A program made the position numbers and the translations under genes. From NCBI RefSeq assembly GCF_034259325.1, contig NZ_JAXIVS010000001.1, positions 1,116,001 to 1,180,000 of the forward strand: a stretch of DNA of 64,000 nucleotides, written 5' to 3'. This DNA is from Hyalangium ruber. GTDB lineage: Bacteria; Myxococcota; Myxococcia; Myxococcales; Myxococcaceae. Numbering within the stretch: the stretch's first letter is position 1; the number at the start of each line of letters is the position of its first letter. Of the stretch, positions 44,037-53,800 are shown one piece after another. The notes under the pieces are model-generated. The model saw only the letters and a program-made list of their open reading frames with translations. It ran no database searches and was not told the origin of the DNA.

Positions 44037-46313
44037 ATGCTCGTTGTCCCGTCCGTCCTGGATGCGGTCACGGTCCACGCCGACGGCGCGCTTTGCACCC
44101 GTGTCGCCACGGTGTCCGCCGCCGACGGCCGGCTGCCCACGCAGCTGCGCATCAATGGCCTGCCGCTAGGGCTCAACACCGGCTCGCTCCGAGCCTCCGT
44201 GCTCCAAGGGCCCTCGGGGCTCGCGGTCCGCGACATCCGGCCCAGCTTCGACATCCAGCTGCCTCCCGAGCCGGATGTCCCCGCCGAGTACCGCGCGCTC
44301 GAGGAGGCCCAGGACTCCCTGATGCGCCTCAGCGCCGAGCTCCAGCGCATCCAGCAGAACATCGAGGCCACCCAGCGCCTCGGGCCCTCCTACCCCAAGC
44401 CCAAGCTGGGAGAGGAGCCGCGTCAGGCCTCCCCCTCCACACTCCTCACCCTGGCCAGCTTCGTGGACGAGGAGCTGGCCGCGCTCTACTCCCGGAAGCT
44501 CGACCTGGAGCGGCAGCAGCGGGACGCGATCGCCGAGGTGGAGCTGCGCCGGCGACGGCTGAATGAGGGCTCGTCGTCCATCCGCGGCCAGCGCGCGGTC
44601 CTGTACCGGGCCGCCATCATCACCCTCTCCGAGGCGGACAGTGCCGCCGGGGAGACGCGCCTGGCGCTGGAGTACGCGGTGCGCGGAGCCCGTTGGGTTC
44701 CTGGGTACGAGCTGCGGATGCCGCGCTCGCTGGACGGCGGGACGCTGCGGATGCGCGCCTCCGTGCTGCAGCGCACCGGCGAGGACTGGACGAACGTGAA
44801 GCTGGCCCTGTCCACCGCCGAGCTGCACCGGCGCGCGGACGTGCCCGAGCTGAAGGCCCTGCGCATCGGCCGGCGCCAGCCGCCCCCGGCCCGCTCGGGC
44901 TGGCGCGAGCCGCCTCCTGGGTTGGATGAGCTCTTCAGCGGCTATGACGCCGCGGCCAGAGCCTCCCCTCCCCCGCCCCCTCCTCCCCCTAGCCCTTCCA
45001 TTCCAGCGCCCAGGGAACAGCGGCGCAGCATCACCGGCGGAGTGCCACGGCTGGAGATGCCGACCGGGAGCATCGCCGCTCCCGCCAAGCCCGGGTACCG
45101 CGAGGCAGTGCCGGAGATGGCCCCCCAGTCCGAGGAACCGGAGATGGACGAGGACGCCATGGCTCCGTCCATGCAGGCGATACCCGCGCCCAAGTCCTCG
45201 GGTGGCTTCTTCGCGCCGGGCGCGCCCCCTCCTCCCGCGCCGACGGCCGCCATGCCCATGCGCTCTCGGGGCGGAGGTGGGCTGGAACGCGCCAAGAAGG
45301 CGGCGCCCCGTAACAGGCCCAGCAAAGACCTGGGGATGGACGAGTCCGAGGAGCTGCTGGATGGAGCCGCCTTCGGCGGAGCGGCGCCCTCCGAGCTGGA
45401 GCCCTCGGCACCCGCTGGACTCGAGCCCGCGGGCAACCTGCTCGACTACGACCGGCTGGAGCTGCTCCCCGCCCACCAACCGGGCAGCCGCGGCAAGCTC
45501 CAGCCCCGCCCCGTCTACTCCTCGCTGGAGCTGGTCGCGCTGACGGCGGTTCACGTCCAGGTCGACATCGTCACCCTGCTCGCCGTGAGCCAGCAGTCCA
45601 TGGACGCCGTCCACCATGTCTCCCCGCCCACCTGGGCGGTGCCTCCGCGCCAGTCCACCCCGTACTTCGACTACCGCTATGACGTGGAGACGCGGATGGA
45701 CGTGCCCTCGGATGGTGCGTGGCACACCGTGTCGGTGTTCTCCGCGCCGGTGGGGCTTACGGCCGAGTACCTCTGCGTGCCGTCCATGGAGTCGCAGGTC
45801 TTCCGCACGGTGAAGGTGGAGAACCGCACGCCCCACGCGCTGCTCGCCGGTCCCGTGGATGTGACGCTGGGAGACGAGTTCCTGATGACCTCGCCCCTGC
45901 CCACGCTTGCCCCCGGCGCCACCCAGCGGCTGGGACTGGGCGTCGAGGAGTCCATCAAGGTGTCGCGCAACACGCGCTTCGATGAGGCCTCGGGCGGCGT
46001 GTTCGGCGGCGCCACCGTGCTCACGCACCGCGTCTCCCTGGAGGTGGCCAACCGGCTGGGCCGCCCGGTGACGGTGGAGATCCGCGAGCGCGTGCCCGTG
46101 GTCCCCGTCTCCGAGAAGGACATCAAGGTGGAGGAGGCCGAGGTGAAGCCCGCCTGGCGCGCGCCCACGCCGCTGCCCGGAGACTCACCGGTGGAGGGCG
46201 AGCGGGCGTGGCGGGTAACGCTGCAGGCGGGAGAGAAGCAGGCGTTGGATGCGACGTGGCTCGTCAAGATCCCCTCGAGCAAGATGCTCCAGGGTGGCAA
46301 CCGGAGGACGTAA
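44037..46313 (+). CDS. DUF4139/DUF4140 (mucoidy inhibitor MuiA-like) protein
   Basis: This protein of 758 residues has an N-terminal DUF4140-like beta domain (VLDAVTVHADGALCTRVATV), then a coiled coil at about 85-190. The DUF4139 domain (RAVHVE-like pattern; here YAVRGARWVPGYELRMP and later YFDYRYDVETRMDVP) follows. It is interrupted by a 160-residue Pro/Ala/Ser-rich insert containing PPPPPPPPSPSIPAP. Only the E. coli mucoidy inhibitor name is known for related proteins. GGAGGGGG precedes ATG 44037. The next gene starts one base after its stop. Confidence 0.85.
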   Translation: MLVVPSVLDAVTVHADGALCTRVATVSAADGRLPTQLRINGLPLGLNTGSLRASVLQGPSGLAVRDIRPSFDIQLPPEPDVPAEYRALEEAQDSLMRLSAELQRIQQNIEATQRLGPSYPKPKLGEEPRQASPSTLLTLASFVDEELAALYSRKLDLERQQRDAIAEVELRRRRLNEGSSSIRGQRAVLYRAAIITLSEADSAAGETRLALEYAVRGARWVPGYELRMPRSLDGGTLRMRASVLQRTGEDWTNVKLALSTAELHRRADVPELKALRIGRRQPPPARSGWREPPPGLDELFSGYDAAARASPPPPPPPPSPSIPAPREQRRSITGGVPRLEMPTGSIAAPAKPGYREAVPEMAPQSEEPEMDEDAMAPSMQAIPAPKSSGGFFAPGAPPPPAPTAAMPMRSRGGGGLERAKKAAPRNRPSKDLGMDESEELLDGAAFGGAAPSELEPSAPAGLEPAGNLLDYDRLELLPAHQPGSRGKLQPRPVYSSLELVALTAVHVQVDIVTLLAVSQQSMDAVHHVSPPTWAVPPRQSTPYFDYRYDVETRMDVPSDGAWHTVSVFSAPVGLTAEYLCVPSMESQVFRTVKVENRTPHALLAGPVDVTLGDEFLMTSPLPTLAPGATQRLGLGVEESIKVSRNTRFDEASGGVFGGATVLTHRVSLEVANRLGRPVTVEIRERVPVVPVSEKDIKVEEAEVKPAWRAPTPLPGDSPVEGERAWRVTLQAGEKQALDATWLVKIPSSKMLQGGNRRT

Positions 46314-47867
46314 GTGAGCACCACCGTCACCCTGCCCGTCATCAAGGTCACCGTCCTCGAGGACCGCGCGCTCGTGGAGCGCCGAGGCGAAGTCACCCTG
46401 CCCGCCGGCCCGCAGCGCCTGCGCGTGGAGGGCCTCTCGCCGCTCGCGGTGGATCGCTCACTGCAGATCTCCCTCTCCGGAGGCGCGCTCGTCGGCGCGC
46501 GGGTGAGCCGCGTCTGGAAGGAGCAGCCCAAGGAGGGACTGCGCGAGCACCGCACGGAGCTCGGCCGCCGCGTCGAGTCGCTCGAACAGGCCGCGCGCCT
46601 GGCCGAGGGCGATGTGCTGCGCCTGGAGGCACGGCTGAACGTGGCGACCGCCGCCCAGCAGGACGTGCTCCGCTCCATCTCGGAGCGAACAGGCGCTGGC
46701 AAGGCGGAGCTGGACACGTGGCGCCAGAACCTGGCGGCGGTGCGGGCGGAGATCGCCTCCACGGAGGAGGCACTGCGCCAGGCGCGCAAACGCGAGGCCC
46801 GGGCACAGCGGCAGTTGGAGGAAGCCCAGAGCGCGTTCGCCCAGGGAGAGCAACCCGAGACGAAGCTGATCACCTCGGCGGAGATGGAGCTGAACCACCC
46901 CACGGGCGGAGCGGTGACGGTGGGCGTGGCGTACCTGGTGCCCTGCGCGGTGTGGCGCCCGGCATACCGGGCCACCTTGCGGCCGACGGAGGGCGGCGAA
47001 GCCGTGACGCTCGAGTGCGAGGCCGTGGTGTGGCAGCGCACCGAGGAGGACTGGAAGGACGTGGAGATGGCCTTCTCGACGGCGCGCCCCACCCTGGGCG
47101 CTTCGCCGCCGCGACTGGTGGAGGACCGGCTGTATCTGCGCGACAAGACGCAGCACGAGAAGCAGGTAGTGGAGGTGTCCATCCGCGAGGAGACCATCCA
47201 GACCACGGGCGAGGGCGGCGCGCAGCCGACCCAGGACATGCCGGGGTTGGATGATGGCGGCGAGCCGCTGACGCTCAAGGCGCTCCACCGCGTCACCCTG
47301 CCCTCGGACGGCGCGCCGCACCGCGTGCCGCTGTTCCAGTTCACCGCGCCGGCCACCTCGGAGCTGGTGGGCACGCCGGAGCACTCGCCACTGGTTCACC
47401 GCGTGGCGCGCTTCGAGAACAAGGGAGCCTCGGTGCTGCTGGCGGGCCCGGTGGATCTGGTGCGCACGAGCGGCTACGTGGGACGGGCGCAGCTGTCCTT
47501 CGCGGGCTTGGGCGAGCGGGTGAAGCTGGGCTTCGGCAGCGAGGACACCCTGCGCATCGCCCGACAGGTGGACGACAAGCTCGACACCAACCGGCTCACC
47601 GGTCGGCGTACGCGCACGCACTTCGTGAAGCTCTTCGTGTCCAACACCGGCAACCGCGCCGAGCAGATCGCCATCGAGGAGCGGATGCCCGTCTCCGAGG
47701 TGGAGGCGGTGGAGATCGAGCTGCTCAAGGACAAGACGAAGCCCGCGCCAGCGAAGGTGAGCCAGGACGGCATCGTCCGCTTCGAGGTACACGCCTCGCC
47801 GCGCTCCCAGCAGGAGCTCTCCTTCACCTACACGGTGTCCAGCTCCTCGAAGGTGGCGGGGCTCTGA
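46314..47867 (+). CDS. DUF4139 family protein, tandem paralogue
   Basis: This 517-residue protein has the same DUF4140-coiled coil-DUF4139 layout as its upstream neighbour but lacks the long insert. The start LPVIKVTVLEDRALVERRGE corresponds to the paralogue's first strand. The coiled coil lies at about 70-170, and YLVPCAVWRPAYRATLRP matches YAVRGARWVPGYELRMP of the neighbour. The GTG start immediately follows the neighbour's TAA, with GGAGG inside its end, so the two are cotranscribed and probably arose by duplication. Confidence 0.88.
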   Translation: MSTTVTLPVIKVTVLEDRALVERRGEVTLPAGPQRLRVEGLSPLAVDRSLQISLSGGALVGARVSRVWKEQPKEGLREHRTELGRRVESLEQAARLAEGDVLRLEARLNVATAAQQDVLRSISERTGAGKAELDTWRQNLAAVRAEIASTEEALRQARKREARAQRQLEEAQSAFAQGEQPETKLITSAEMELNHPTGGAVTVGVAYLVPCAVWRPAYRATLRPTEGGEAVTLECEAVVWQRTEEDWKDVEMAFSTARPTLGASPPRLVEDRLYLRDKTQHEKQVVEVSIREETIQTTGEGGAQPTQDMPGLDDGGEPLTLKALHRVTLPSDGAPHRVPLFQFTAPATSELVGTPEHSPLVHRVARFENKGASVLLAGPVDLVRTSGYVGRAQLSFAGLGERVKLGFGSEDTLRIARQVDDKLDTNRLTGRRTRTHFVKLFVSNTGNRAEQIAIEERMPVSEVEAVEIELLKDKTKPAPAKVSQDGIVRFEVHASPRSQQELSFTYTVSSSSKVAGL

Positions 47868-47895
47868 TTCCAGGTCCACCGCGGGGTGGGTGACG

Positions 47896-48636
47896 TCAGG
47901 GCACGTCCATGACGTGTCCCGGTGCGCGCTCACCCACCAGCGCGCCCTCCGAGAGCTGGGGCATGTTCAGCGTGAAGTCGTAACCCCACAGCATGCCGCT
48001 CACGCGGGCCTCCTGCCCCTCCTGGAGCTTCTCCAGTTGGGGAGCGTGAATGGGGTCGAACTTCACCTCCAGCTGGATGCGCGGGTCGTCCACGGTCAGC
48101 AACTTGAGGTGCCCGATATTGGGGTACACCGTATCCACGGTGCCCTTCCAGGACACCCAGCGGCCCTCATACTTCTCCCGCCACGCCTGCTTGCGTTGGT
48201 CGAGGGTCCGGTCGGGAGTGTCGCGCATGTCCAGGACCACCTGCGCCACATTGAAGGACTCGATCGGACGCTGCCTGGGAGGAAGCGGGTTGGCGCTGTA
48301 CCGCGGTGCATCCATATGGATGGAGTACACCGTCGCGTTGAGCACCAGCACGACTGCCACGAATCCGACGAACACCAGCCCCACGACACCCAGGGCGATC
48401 TTCGTCTTCCGGGACCAAGGCGGCACGAGCCACACGACCAGGCGCACGAGCTGGCGGAAGAGGAACAGCACGAGGCCGATGAGGAAAGTCACCCCACTGC
48501 TGGCGGCCTCCGTCACCGCGGAGGGCGCAGGCGGAGGAGGACGCGCGACCCCTCCCGGGCCCAGGTCACAGTAGGCACAGAAGGTAGTGCCTTCGGCCAA
48601 GGGCGCGTTGCAGTGGGTACACCGACTCTTGCTCAT
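47896..48636 (-). CDS. zinc-ribbon membrane protein with OB-fold-like domain
   Basis: This 246-residue protein has an N-terminal zinc ribbon (CTHC and CAYC), two hydrophobic helices at about 45-62 and 70-95, and then an extracytoplasmic part. The segment GRWVSWKGTVDTVYPNIGHL is reminiscent of the tRNA_anti-like/OB domain. A second zinc-ribbon protein follows the pattern of the neighbour at 38859-43943, so zinc-ribbon membrane sensors recur here. ATG 48636 has GAGAG seven bases upstream. Its function is unknown. Confidence 0.8.
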   Translation of the reverse strand: MSKSRCTHCNAPLAEGTTFCAYCDLGPGGVARPPPPAPSAVTEAASSGVTFLIGLVLFLFRQLVRLVVWLVPPWSRKTKIALGVVGLVFVGFVAVVLVLNATVYSIHMDAPRYSANPLPPRQRPIESFNVAQVVLDMRDTPDRTLDQRKQAWREKYEGRWVSWKGTVDTVYPNIGHLKLLTVDDPRIQLEVKFDPIHAPQLEKLQEGQEARVSGMLWGYDFTLNMPQLSEGALVGERAPGHVMDVP

Positions 48637-48795
48637 GGGCATTCTCTCTACCGCAAGGAGCCACCTGAGCAAGGGGCATCGTGGCAACACACCGAGCCAC
48701 GAAAGGGCACTGCCCCACTCCGCACCTCACGTCGTCCCTGAGCACCGGGGGCGCACCCTGGGTCCCAGGCCCCTTCACGGCGGCCTGGTCTCCCA

Positions 48796-49005
48796 GGTTG
48801 TGCTGTCACCACCCAGCGCAAGACTCCGGCACAGGTGCAGGGCGTGGATAACGCCCAGGCCGTCCTGGCCACCGGCTCGGGCAGCTCATGGGTGCTGCGC
48901 TCGGACGGCACGCTCAGAGGCTGGGGCTCCAACCTGTCTGACACCTTGGGAGATGGCGTGTCGTCCCGCCGACTTGTGCCGCGGTCCATGCTGCTCACTC
49001 CGTAA
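48796..49005 (+). pseudogene. RCC1-repeat protein remnant
   Basis: In the frame of 48796 the plus strand encodes an RCC1-like repeat: TPAQVQGVDNAQAVLATGS, SSWVLRSDGTLRGWGSN and LGDGVSSRRLVP, ending at TAA 49003-49005. RCC1-repeat proteins are common and long in myxobacteria. Here there is no start or signal, and the frame closes at a TGA at 48739, so only the last repeat of a larger gene remains. This 393-base interval between two genes holds nothing else recognised. Confidence 0.72.
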
Positions 49006-49029
49006 GGAGATTCAGGAGACTCAAGGCCT

Positions 49030-49569
49030 CTATCGTTCATTCAAGAGCGCCTGGCACTCCTCGAGGACCCTGCGCTCCCGACACGCTCGTCTGGCGAGTT
49101 CCTCGATCGGAAAGGCTCCGCCCTTGGACACGTTCGGGCGGCCTGGTAGGGCGATGACCTCGAGGGTCGTCACCTGCTCCGAGAGAGGTGCATAGAGGAT
49201 GGCTTGAGCACTCGGCAGGATCAGAGGTTGGCGTCCCTCCACCTCCGCAAGCCGGGGATCCGCGATGGTGTAGTCGAACAAGACGGTCTGGTTCGCCTTG
49301 GTCCTGACGCTCAGATCCTGGATCGCGCTGTTGGACGGAAGCGGTGCTCGCACGATGGTGGAGTTCACGGGCTGAACGCCACTCGCCGTGATCACCACCT
49401 TGACGGCCAGCAGCGTCTGCTTTTGCGCCTCGACCCGCAGGGGGTTGCTGGTGCGATTGGCCGCCAGCGCGGCAGATGGCTGCTCCTGGGGGAGACGCGC
49501 GGTGGCGCACGCCGCGCACAGGAGGGCGAGTCCCGCGGTGAAGACGGGCTGCAAGGATTTCGAACACAT
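49030..49569 (-). CDS. lipoprotein, unknown
   Basis: This protein of about 179 residues has a lipobox LLCAAC after a short signal. The mature part has beta-strand alternation and the phrase QNQTVLFDYTIAD-like in the middle (KANQTVLFDYTIADPRL). The C-terminus carries two cysteines (RRACRERRVLEECQ). The AGGAG site nine bases before ATG 49569 decides the start over 49587. It is the last gene of a minus-strand run after the metalloprotease gene. Its family is not recognised. Confidence 0.75.
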   Translation of the reverse strand: MCSKSLQPVFTAGLALLCAACATARLPQEQPSAALAANRTSNPLRVEAQKQTLLAVKVVITASGVQPVNSTIVRAPLPSNSAIQDLSVRTKANQTVLFDYTIADPRLAEVEGRQPLILPSAQAILYAPLSEQVTTLEVIALPGRPNVSKGGAFPIEELARRACRERRVLEECQALLNER

Positions 49570-49605
49570 GGGCTTCACTCCTCTCATGATGGGGCCCTCC
49601 GCGCT

Positions 49606-50736
49606 TCAGGGACACTCGGGGGATGGGAAGCACTCGCCCTGGGTGCATTGCTCATAGCGGAAGTGGATGCGCCGGGCGCAGGCCTTGCCGAACGTCGAGC
49701 CGTCTGAGTGCTGAGAGGGGCCCATGATGCATCCCTGAGCGCTCGTCGCGGGATCGATGCGCCAGAGCGCGAGTGTTCCTTGGTCTGAAGAGAGCTGAGT
49801 GCAACTCGCCGCCGGATACTTGAGTTTCGAGGCCTCGGCCTGGCAGTCGGCCAGGCTGCTCCAGAGGTTTTGGTTGCAGCTCTGGAGAGAGTAGAAGGAA
49901 TCGCAGCAGTACTCGTCCTGGAGGTTGAACAGGACATGTCCCGATTCGTGGAGGATGCTCTTGTCATATTGAATCTCCGAGGACATCCACTTGCCAGCAC
50001 GGCAGTCACGCAGCTCGGCCTGATGCAGGAGGACGAGGGCATCCCCGAACACATCCAGCTCGGCGAAGTTACCCGGCGCCGTGAAAAGGCAATCCGCCTC
50101 GTAGTCCCCATCCCACTTCGAGTAATAGAAATTGTAGAGGCCACGCCAGGTCTTGATTTCGCTGTATCTGAAATAAGTTCCCTGGATGAGGTTCTCCAGT
50201 TCGCTTCTGAAGGAAGCTTCGGCGATGTCCGTGTCCCGGATGAAGATCACATCGAGTTTTTCCGCCGTGCCTCCCTTGAGACGGATAGGGATGGGAGCTG
50301 TCCGCAGGGGGTACTCGCCCGCAGCGAACGAATAGGCCTCCATCTCGGAGCCCCCTCCCGTGTCGATCACCTTGGCGGTGAAGGTGATGAGCGAGTTGTC
50401 GGGGAACGCCGAAGTCATGGTGTGCATGCACTCCAACGACTTGACGCCCGAAGCCTGGCACGTCTTCACTTCCACGGGTGGACCATCCAGAACCTGGACA
50501 AGGTCTCCGGTAGCGGACTCCGAGAGTGTGAAGCGCTCGTAGGAGAGAATGACCCTGTCGATGTCCCCGGTCGCGACTGCCTTGAAAGTCACTGGCTCCG
50601 CGCTGGACGGATGCATCGGAGAATGGTGGGCGAACACGCTGGCGGATGCACAGCCCAGGGCTCCAGCCGCAACGGCAGACAGGAACGCATGGAAGAGAAG
50701 TCCCCGCGTGCCGCGGCTTGGACGCGCGCTCATCAT
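49606..50736 (-). CDS. M64-like zinc metalloprotease, lipoprotein signal
   Basis: This 376-residue secreted protein has a signal peptide ending in GALGC, probably a lipobox. A beta-rich N-terminal half and a catalytic region follow. The catalytic motif HESGHVLFNLQDEY (starting His263) resembles the HExxH...xDEY of M64 IgA-peptidase-like enzymes. The loop has paired cysteines (CCDS, SCNQN). ATG 50736 is chosen for its GGGGGG-containing site at a spacing of about seven. The gene lies 130 bases downstream of the NACHT gene on the same strand. Substrates are not known. Confidence 0.8.
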   Translation of the reverse strand: MMSARPSRGTRGLLFHAFLSAVAAGALGCASASVFAHHSPMHPSSAEPVTFKAVATGDIDRVILSYERFTLSESATGDLVQVLDGPPVEVKTCQASGVKSLECMHTMTSAFPDNSLITFTAKVIDTGGGSEMEAYSFAAGEYPLRTAPIPIRLKGGTAEKLDVIFIRDTDIAEASFRSELENLIQGTYFRYSEIKTWRGLYNFYYSKWDGDYEADCLFTAPGNFAELDVFGDALVLLHQAELRDCRAGKWMSSEIQYDKSILHESGHVLFNLQDEYCCDSFYSLQSCNQNLWSSLADCQAEASKLKYPAASCTQLSSDQGTLALWRIDPATSAQGCIMGPSQHSDGSTFGKACARRIHFRYEQCTQGECFPSPECP

Positions 50737-50866
50737 AAATAGTCCCCCCTGAAGCAGGCGGTCGCATAGTGGGCTTCCCAAGGAAGGACGCACAATCGGG
50801 ATGAGACCGAAGTGTGCAATCGGTTACCGCCCCCCAGGAGCGCTCCGGTGTCTTGATGTGGGCACA

Positions 50867-53800
50867 TCAATGCGGCGCTTCCGGGGACTCCGGAGGTACT
50901 CCCCCTTCGTCCACCCGTGGCTTCGACTCTCGGAAGGGCCAGACCAACGTGGCGATGCGCATGTAGAGCACGCCAAGCATGGGCAGCCCGGCCTGGGCGC
51001 AGACGGCGGTGGCAGTGCCCAGCACGTCCCGCGGTGCGAGGGCGGAGCTGTCCTGTAGGCGCTGATGAAACGGCCGCTGCAAGGGCGTGGGCACTGCCTG
51101 GATGATGTCTCTCTTCGTGAGCGAGTCATCGTAGAGACGGCTCCACTCCAGGAGTTGCCGCTGGAGTTCCCTGCGCAGGCGTTCCTCGGGGCCAAACACT
51201 TCCAGGCACATCTGGAACAGCTCGGACCCGGCCCCCGCGAGGAGCTCGGACTGGGCGCTGGTGAAGAGGGGATCCGCGGCGGCTCGCCAGAGGACCTCCC
51301 ACGTGGGCCTGGCGTGCTCCTGGGCGAAGAGACCACAGGCCGTGAGATAGCTCTGCATCGAGTCGTGGAAGAACCGCACTTGCAGGGGCGTCTGGCTCCG
51401 TTCGAGGGAGGGCTCGTCGGGGATCAGCACTCCCGCCTTCAAGAGCTTCTCGAGCTGGGGCCGCTCTGGGGCATTGCGGTAGCGCAACGCGCGGACCCCA
51501 TTGGCCCAATACGTCCTCAGGCAGAGTGCGCTGCTCCAGGCCAGCAGCTCACTGTCCTCGGCGTCGTGGAGGCTCGAATCCTGCCTTCGGAGCAGGCCGC
51601 GGAAGGCGGCCTCATAGAGTTCGGAGACATTACTGGCGGGACCGTGGCCGAACATGAGTGCGAGCCGGACGAGGATGGGCAGGTAGGTTCCGTCCGGTCC
51701 CCGGCACGCGGCCAGGAGTTCCGCGCGCAGCTCGGGCGCTCCCTCGGGGCGGTAAGCGTCGATGAACCAGCCCAACGTCTCTTCATCCAGGCGCCTGGGC
51801 TGAACGTGCAACCAGCGAGAGGAACTCTCGATGGCGTGCCGGAACCCATCATGCGGGCGGCTGGTACACAGCAGTCTCACGGTTCGTCCATACTTTCCAT
51901 CGAGGAAGCTCTGGATCGCTTCAGAGCTCAGCAAGGACTCCGTGAGTCCATCCACCACCAAGACATAGTCCCCTCGCTGCAGCATGGCTTCCTGGAGTTC
52001 GCAGAGGAGTGGATCGGCCTCCAGGGCCCGCTGCACTGCTTCGAGCAGCGTGCCACTCCGCGCGTCACAGAACACGGGCAGGGGGCCTGAAGGATCCTGC
52101 TCGAAGCGAAGGAGGAGCTGTCGTATGGACTCTCTCAGCAATGCGCTCTTGCCTCTGCCTCCAGGGGACTCGATGAGGACGCTGGCCTGCGGGTGCCACT
52201 CGGACACGGTGAGAAAGTCGCGGATGTGTGTCTCGGGGGAAGTCACAGGGCCCGGGGGACGCGGTGCCTCGGGTGAGTCAGGCTGACCGGGGTGGACTCC
52301 TCCTTCGCGCAGGTCCGCGGGGAGGGAGACGTAACGCTCGTTGTTGGCCTGGCGACGCTGGGACATGAGCTTGCGCCAACCATGCGCGACATAGTTGGCG
52401 AAGAGCCGCCGACGCATTCCTGGCACGGCGAGTGCCAGGGGCGTGAGCCATTGAAAGGGTTTGATCCCGGCAAGCAAGCGGAAGACAGGAGGAGAGAACG
52501 CTCCCAGGAGCAGTCCGAGGAGCACCTCCACGAAGAGCACCCCGACGAAGGTGGGGAAGTGGATCTTCAGGCGGTGGGCCACGTCGGAGAACGCCAGTCC
52601 GCTGCCCGCCAGGACATGGAGGGTCCATCCGATGAAGGGAAGCCAGCTCCGGGCGGACCGCGTGCGAGGCAGGAGGACCAGGGGGATCCCCAAGAGCATC
52701 GTCGCCATCACGCAGGCGATACCCGTGCGGAACCAGACCTGTTCGATGAGGGGAGTGCGGAAGGGGATGTGGTGGAGCACCAGGGTCGTGTCGATCCCCG
52801 TCTGGTCGTAATACCGGAAGACGATCCGGTAGAGGCCGTCCTGAACGAACAAGTCATCCAGGTTCCATTGGAGCTGGGGAGGAGGGGCCCCCTGGCTGAA
52901 CCGCCGGGTGCCGGAAGCGACGAGCCTGTGGGGAGTGCGCTCATCCCAGAGGGAGAACTCCAGAACTCCAGCGGCCTGGGTGGCGTGGTCACGGCCCGGC
53001 CATCTCAGCTCGATGCTGGAGGCTTCATTCTGTCGAAGGGGTGCGCGGATGTTGAGCCGCCCTTGGAGGGTGACGTCCCGCCCGTTCTTGACCTCGAGGG
53101 AGCCTCCCTCCAGCTTCAACGCCGCTCCTACTTCCGAGAGGGGAACATAGGCGAAGCTGGTGGGAATGCCCTGAATCCAGCCATGCAGACCATCTCCCGC
53201 TGGAAAGACGTAGGCGGCATTCGCTGACTTCAGCACCAGGTGCTCTTCGAGGTACCGCTCTTTTCGCAGGGAGATGAAGTAGAGATTGTTGTCCTGGGCC
53301 GACTGGAGCCAGGCCCCATCACCCGTGGGCTCTGCATCCGCTGATAAGAGCTCCAGACCCTTGAGGAGGGGGGTCACTTCAATAGAGCCATGAACCCCCC
53401 GGACATGGAAGGCCTGGGTCTCCCACAGCAAGATGTCATCGGAGCCCAGGAGAAACGGGAAGATGCCATGGAAGGCCTTGGGAGGGGCCTGGGCCCAGGG
53501 GAGCGCCTGGTCCTTGCTGCCGAGTACCGTTCCATTCTCGTCCAGGAAGCGAGCCTTGCCCGACTGCGTCATCAGCCAGACGAGGCCCGAGCGCGTGACG
53601 ACCGAGAGCACCTCTTCTCCGCGAAGCAGTGCCCCGCCGGGGAGTAGCGAGCGTCCCTCGATGTCCAGGAGGTAGACTCCTCCCGAGTCCGCCGTGTTGC
53701 TCCACGCTGCCGCGGCAACCCAGATGCGAGTGCCATCCGCGCTGGGGACGACCTGTCGGATCTCTTCACCCTTCAAAAGGAGAATGGGGGGCAGGCCCGA

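Noticed and set aside
44166-46028. 620-codon minus-strand frame
   Set aside because: Shadow of the first DUF4139 gene; no ribosome site and no domain.
48648-49040. 130-codon minus-strand frame opposite the RCC1 remnant
   Set aside because: Pro/Ser/Arg-rich with no ribosome site; the plus-strand RCC1 similarity explains the sequence better.
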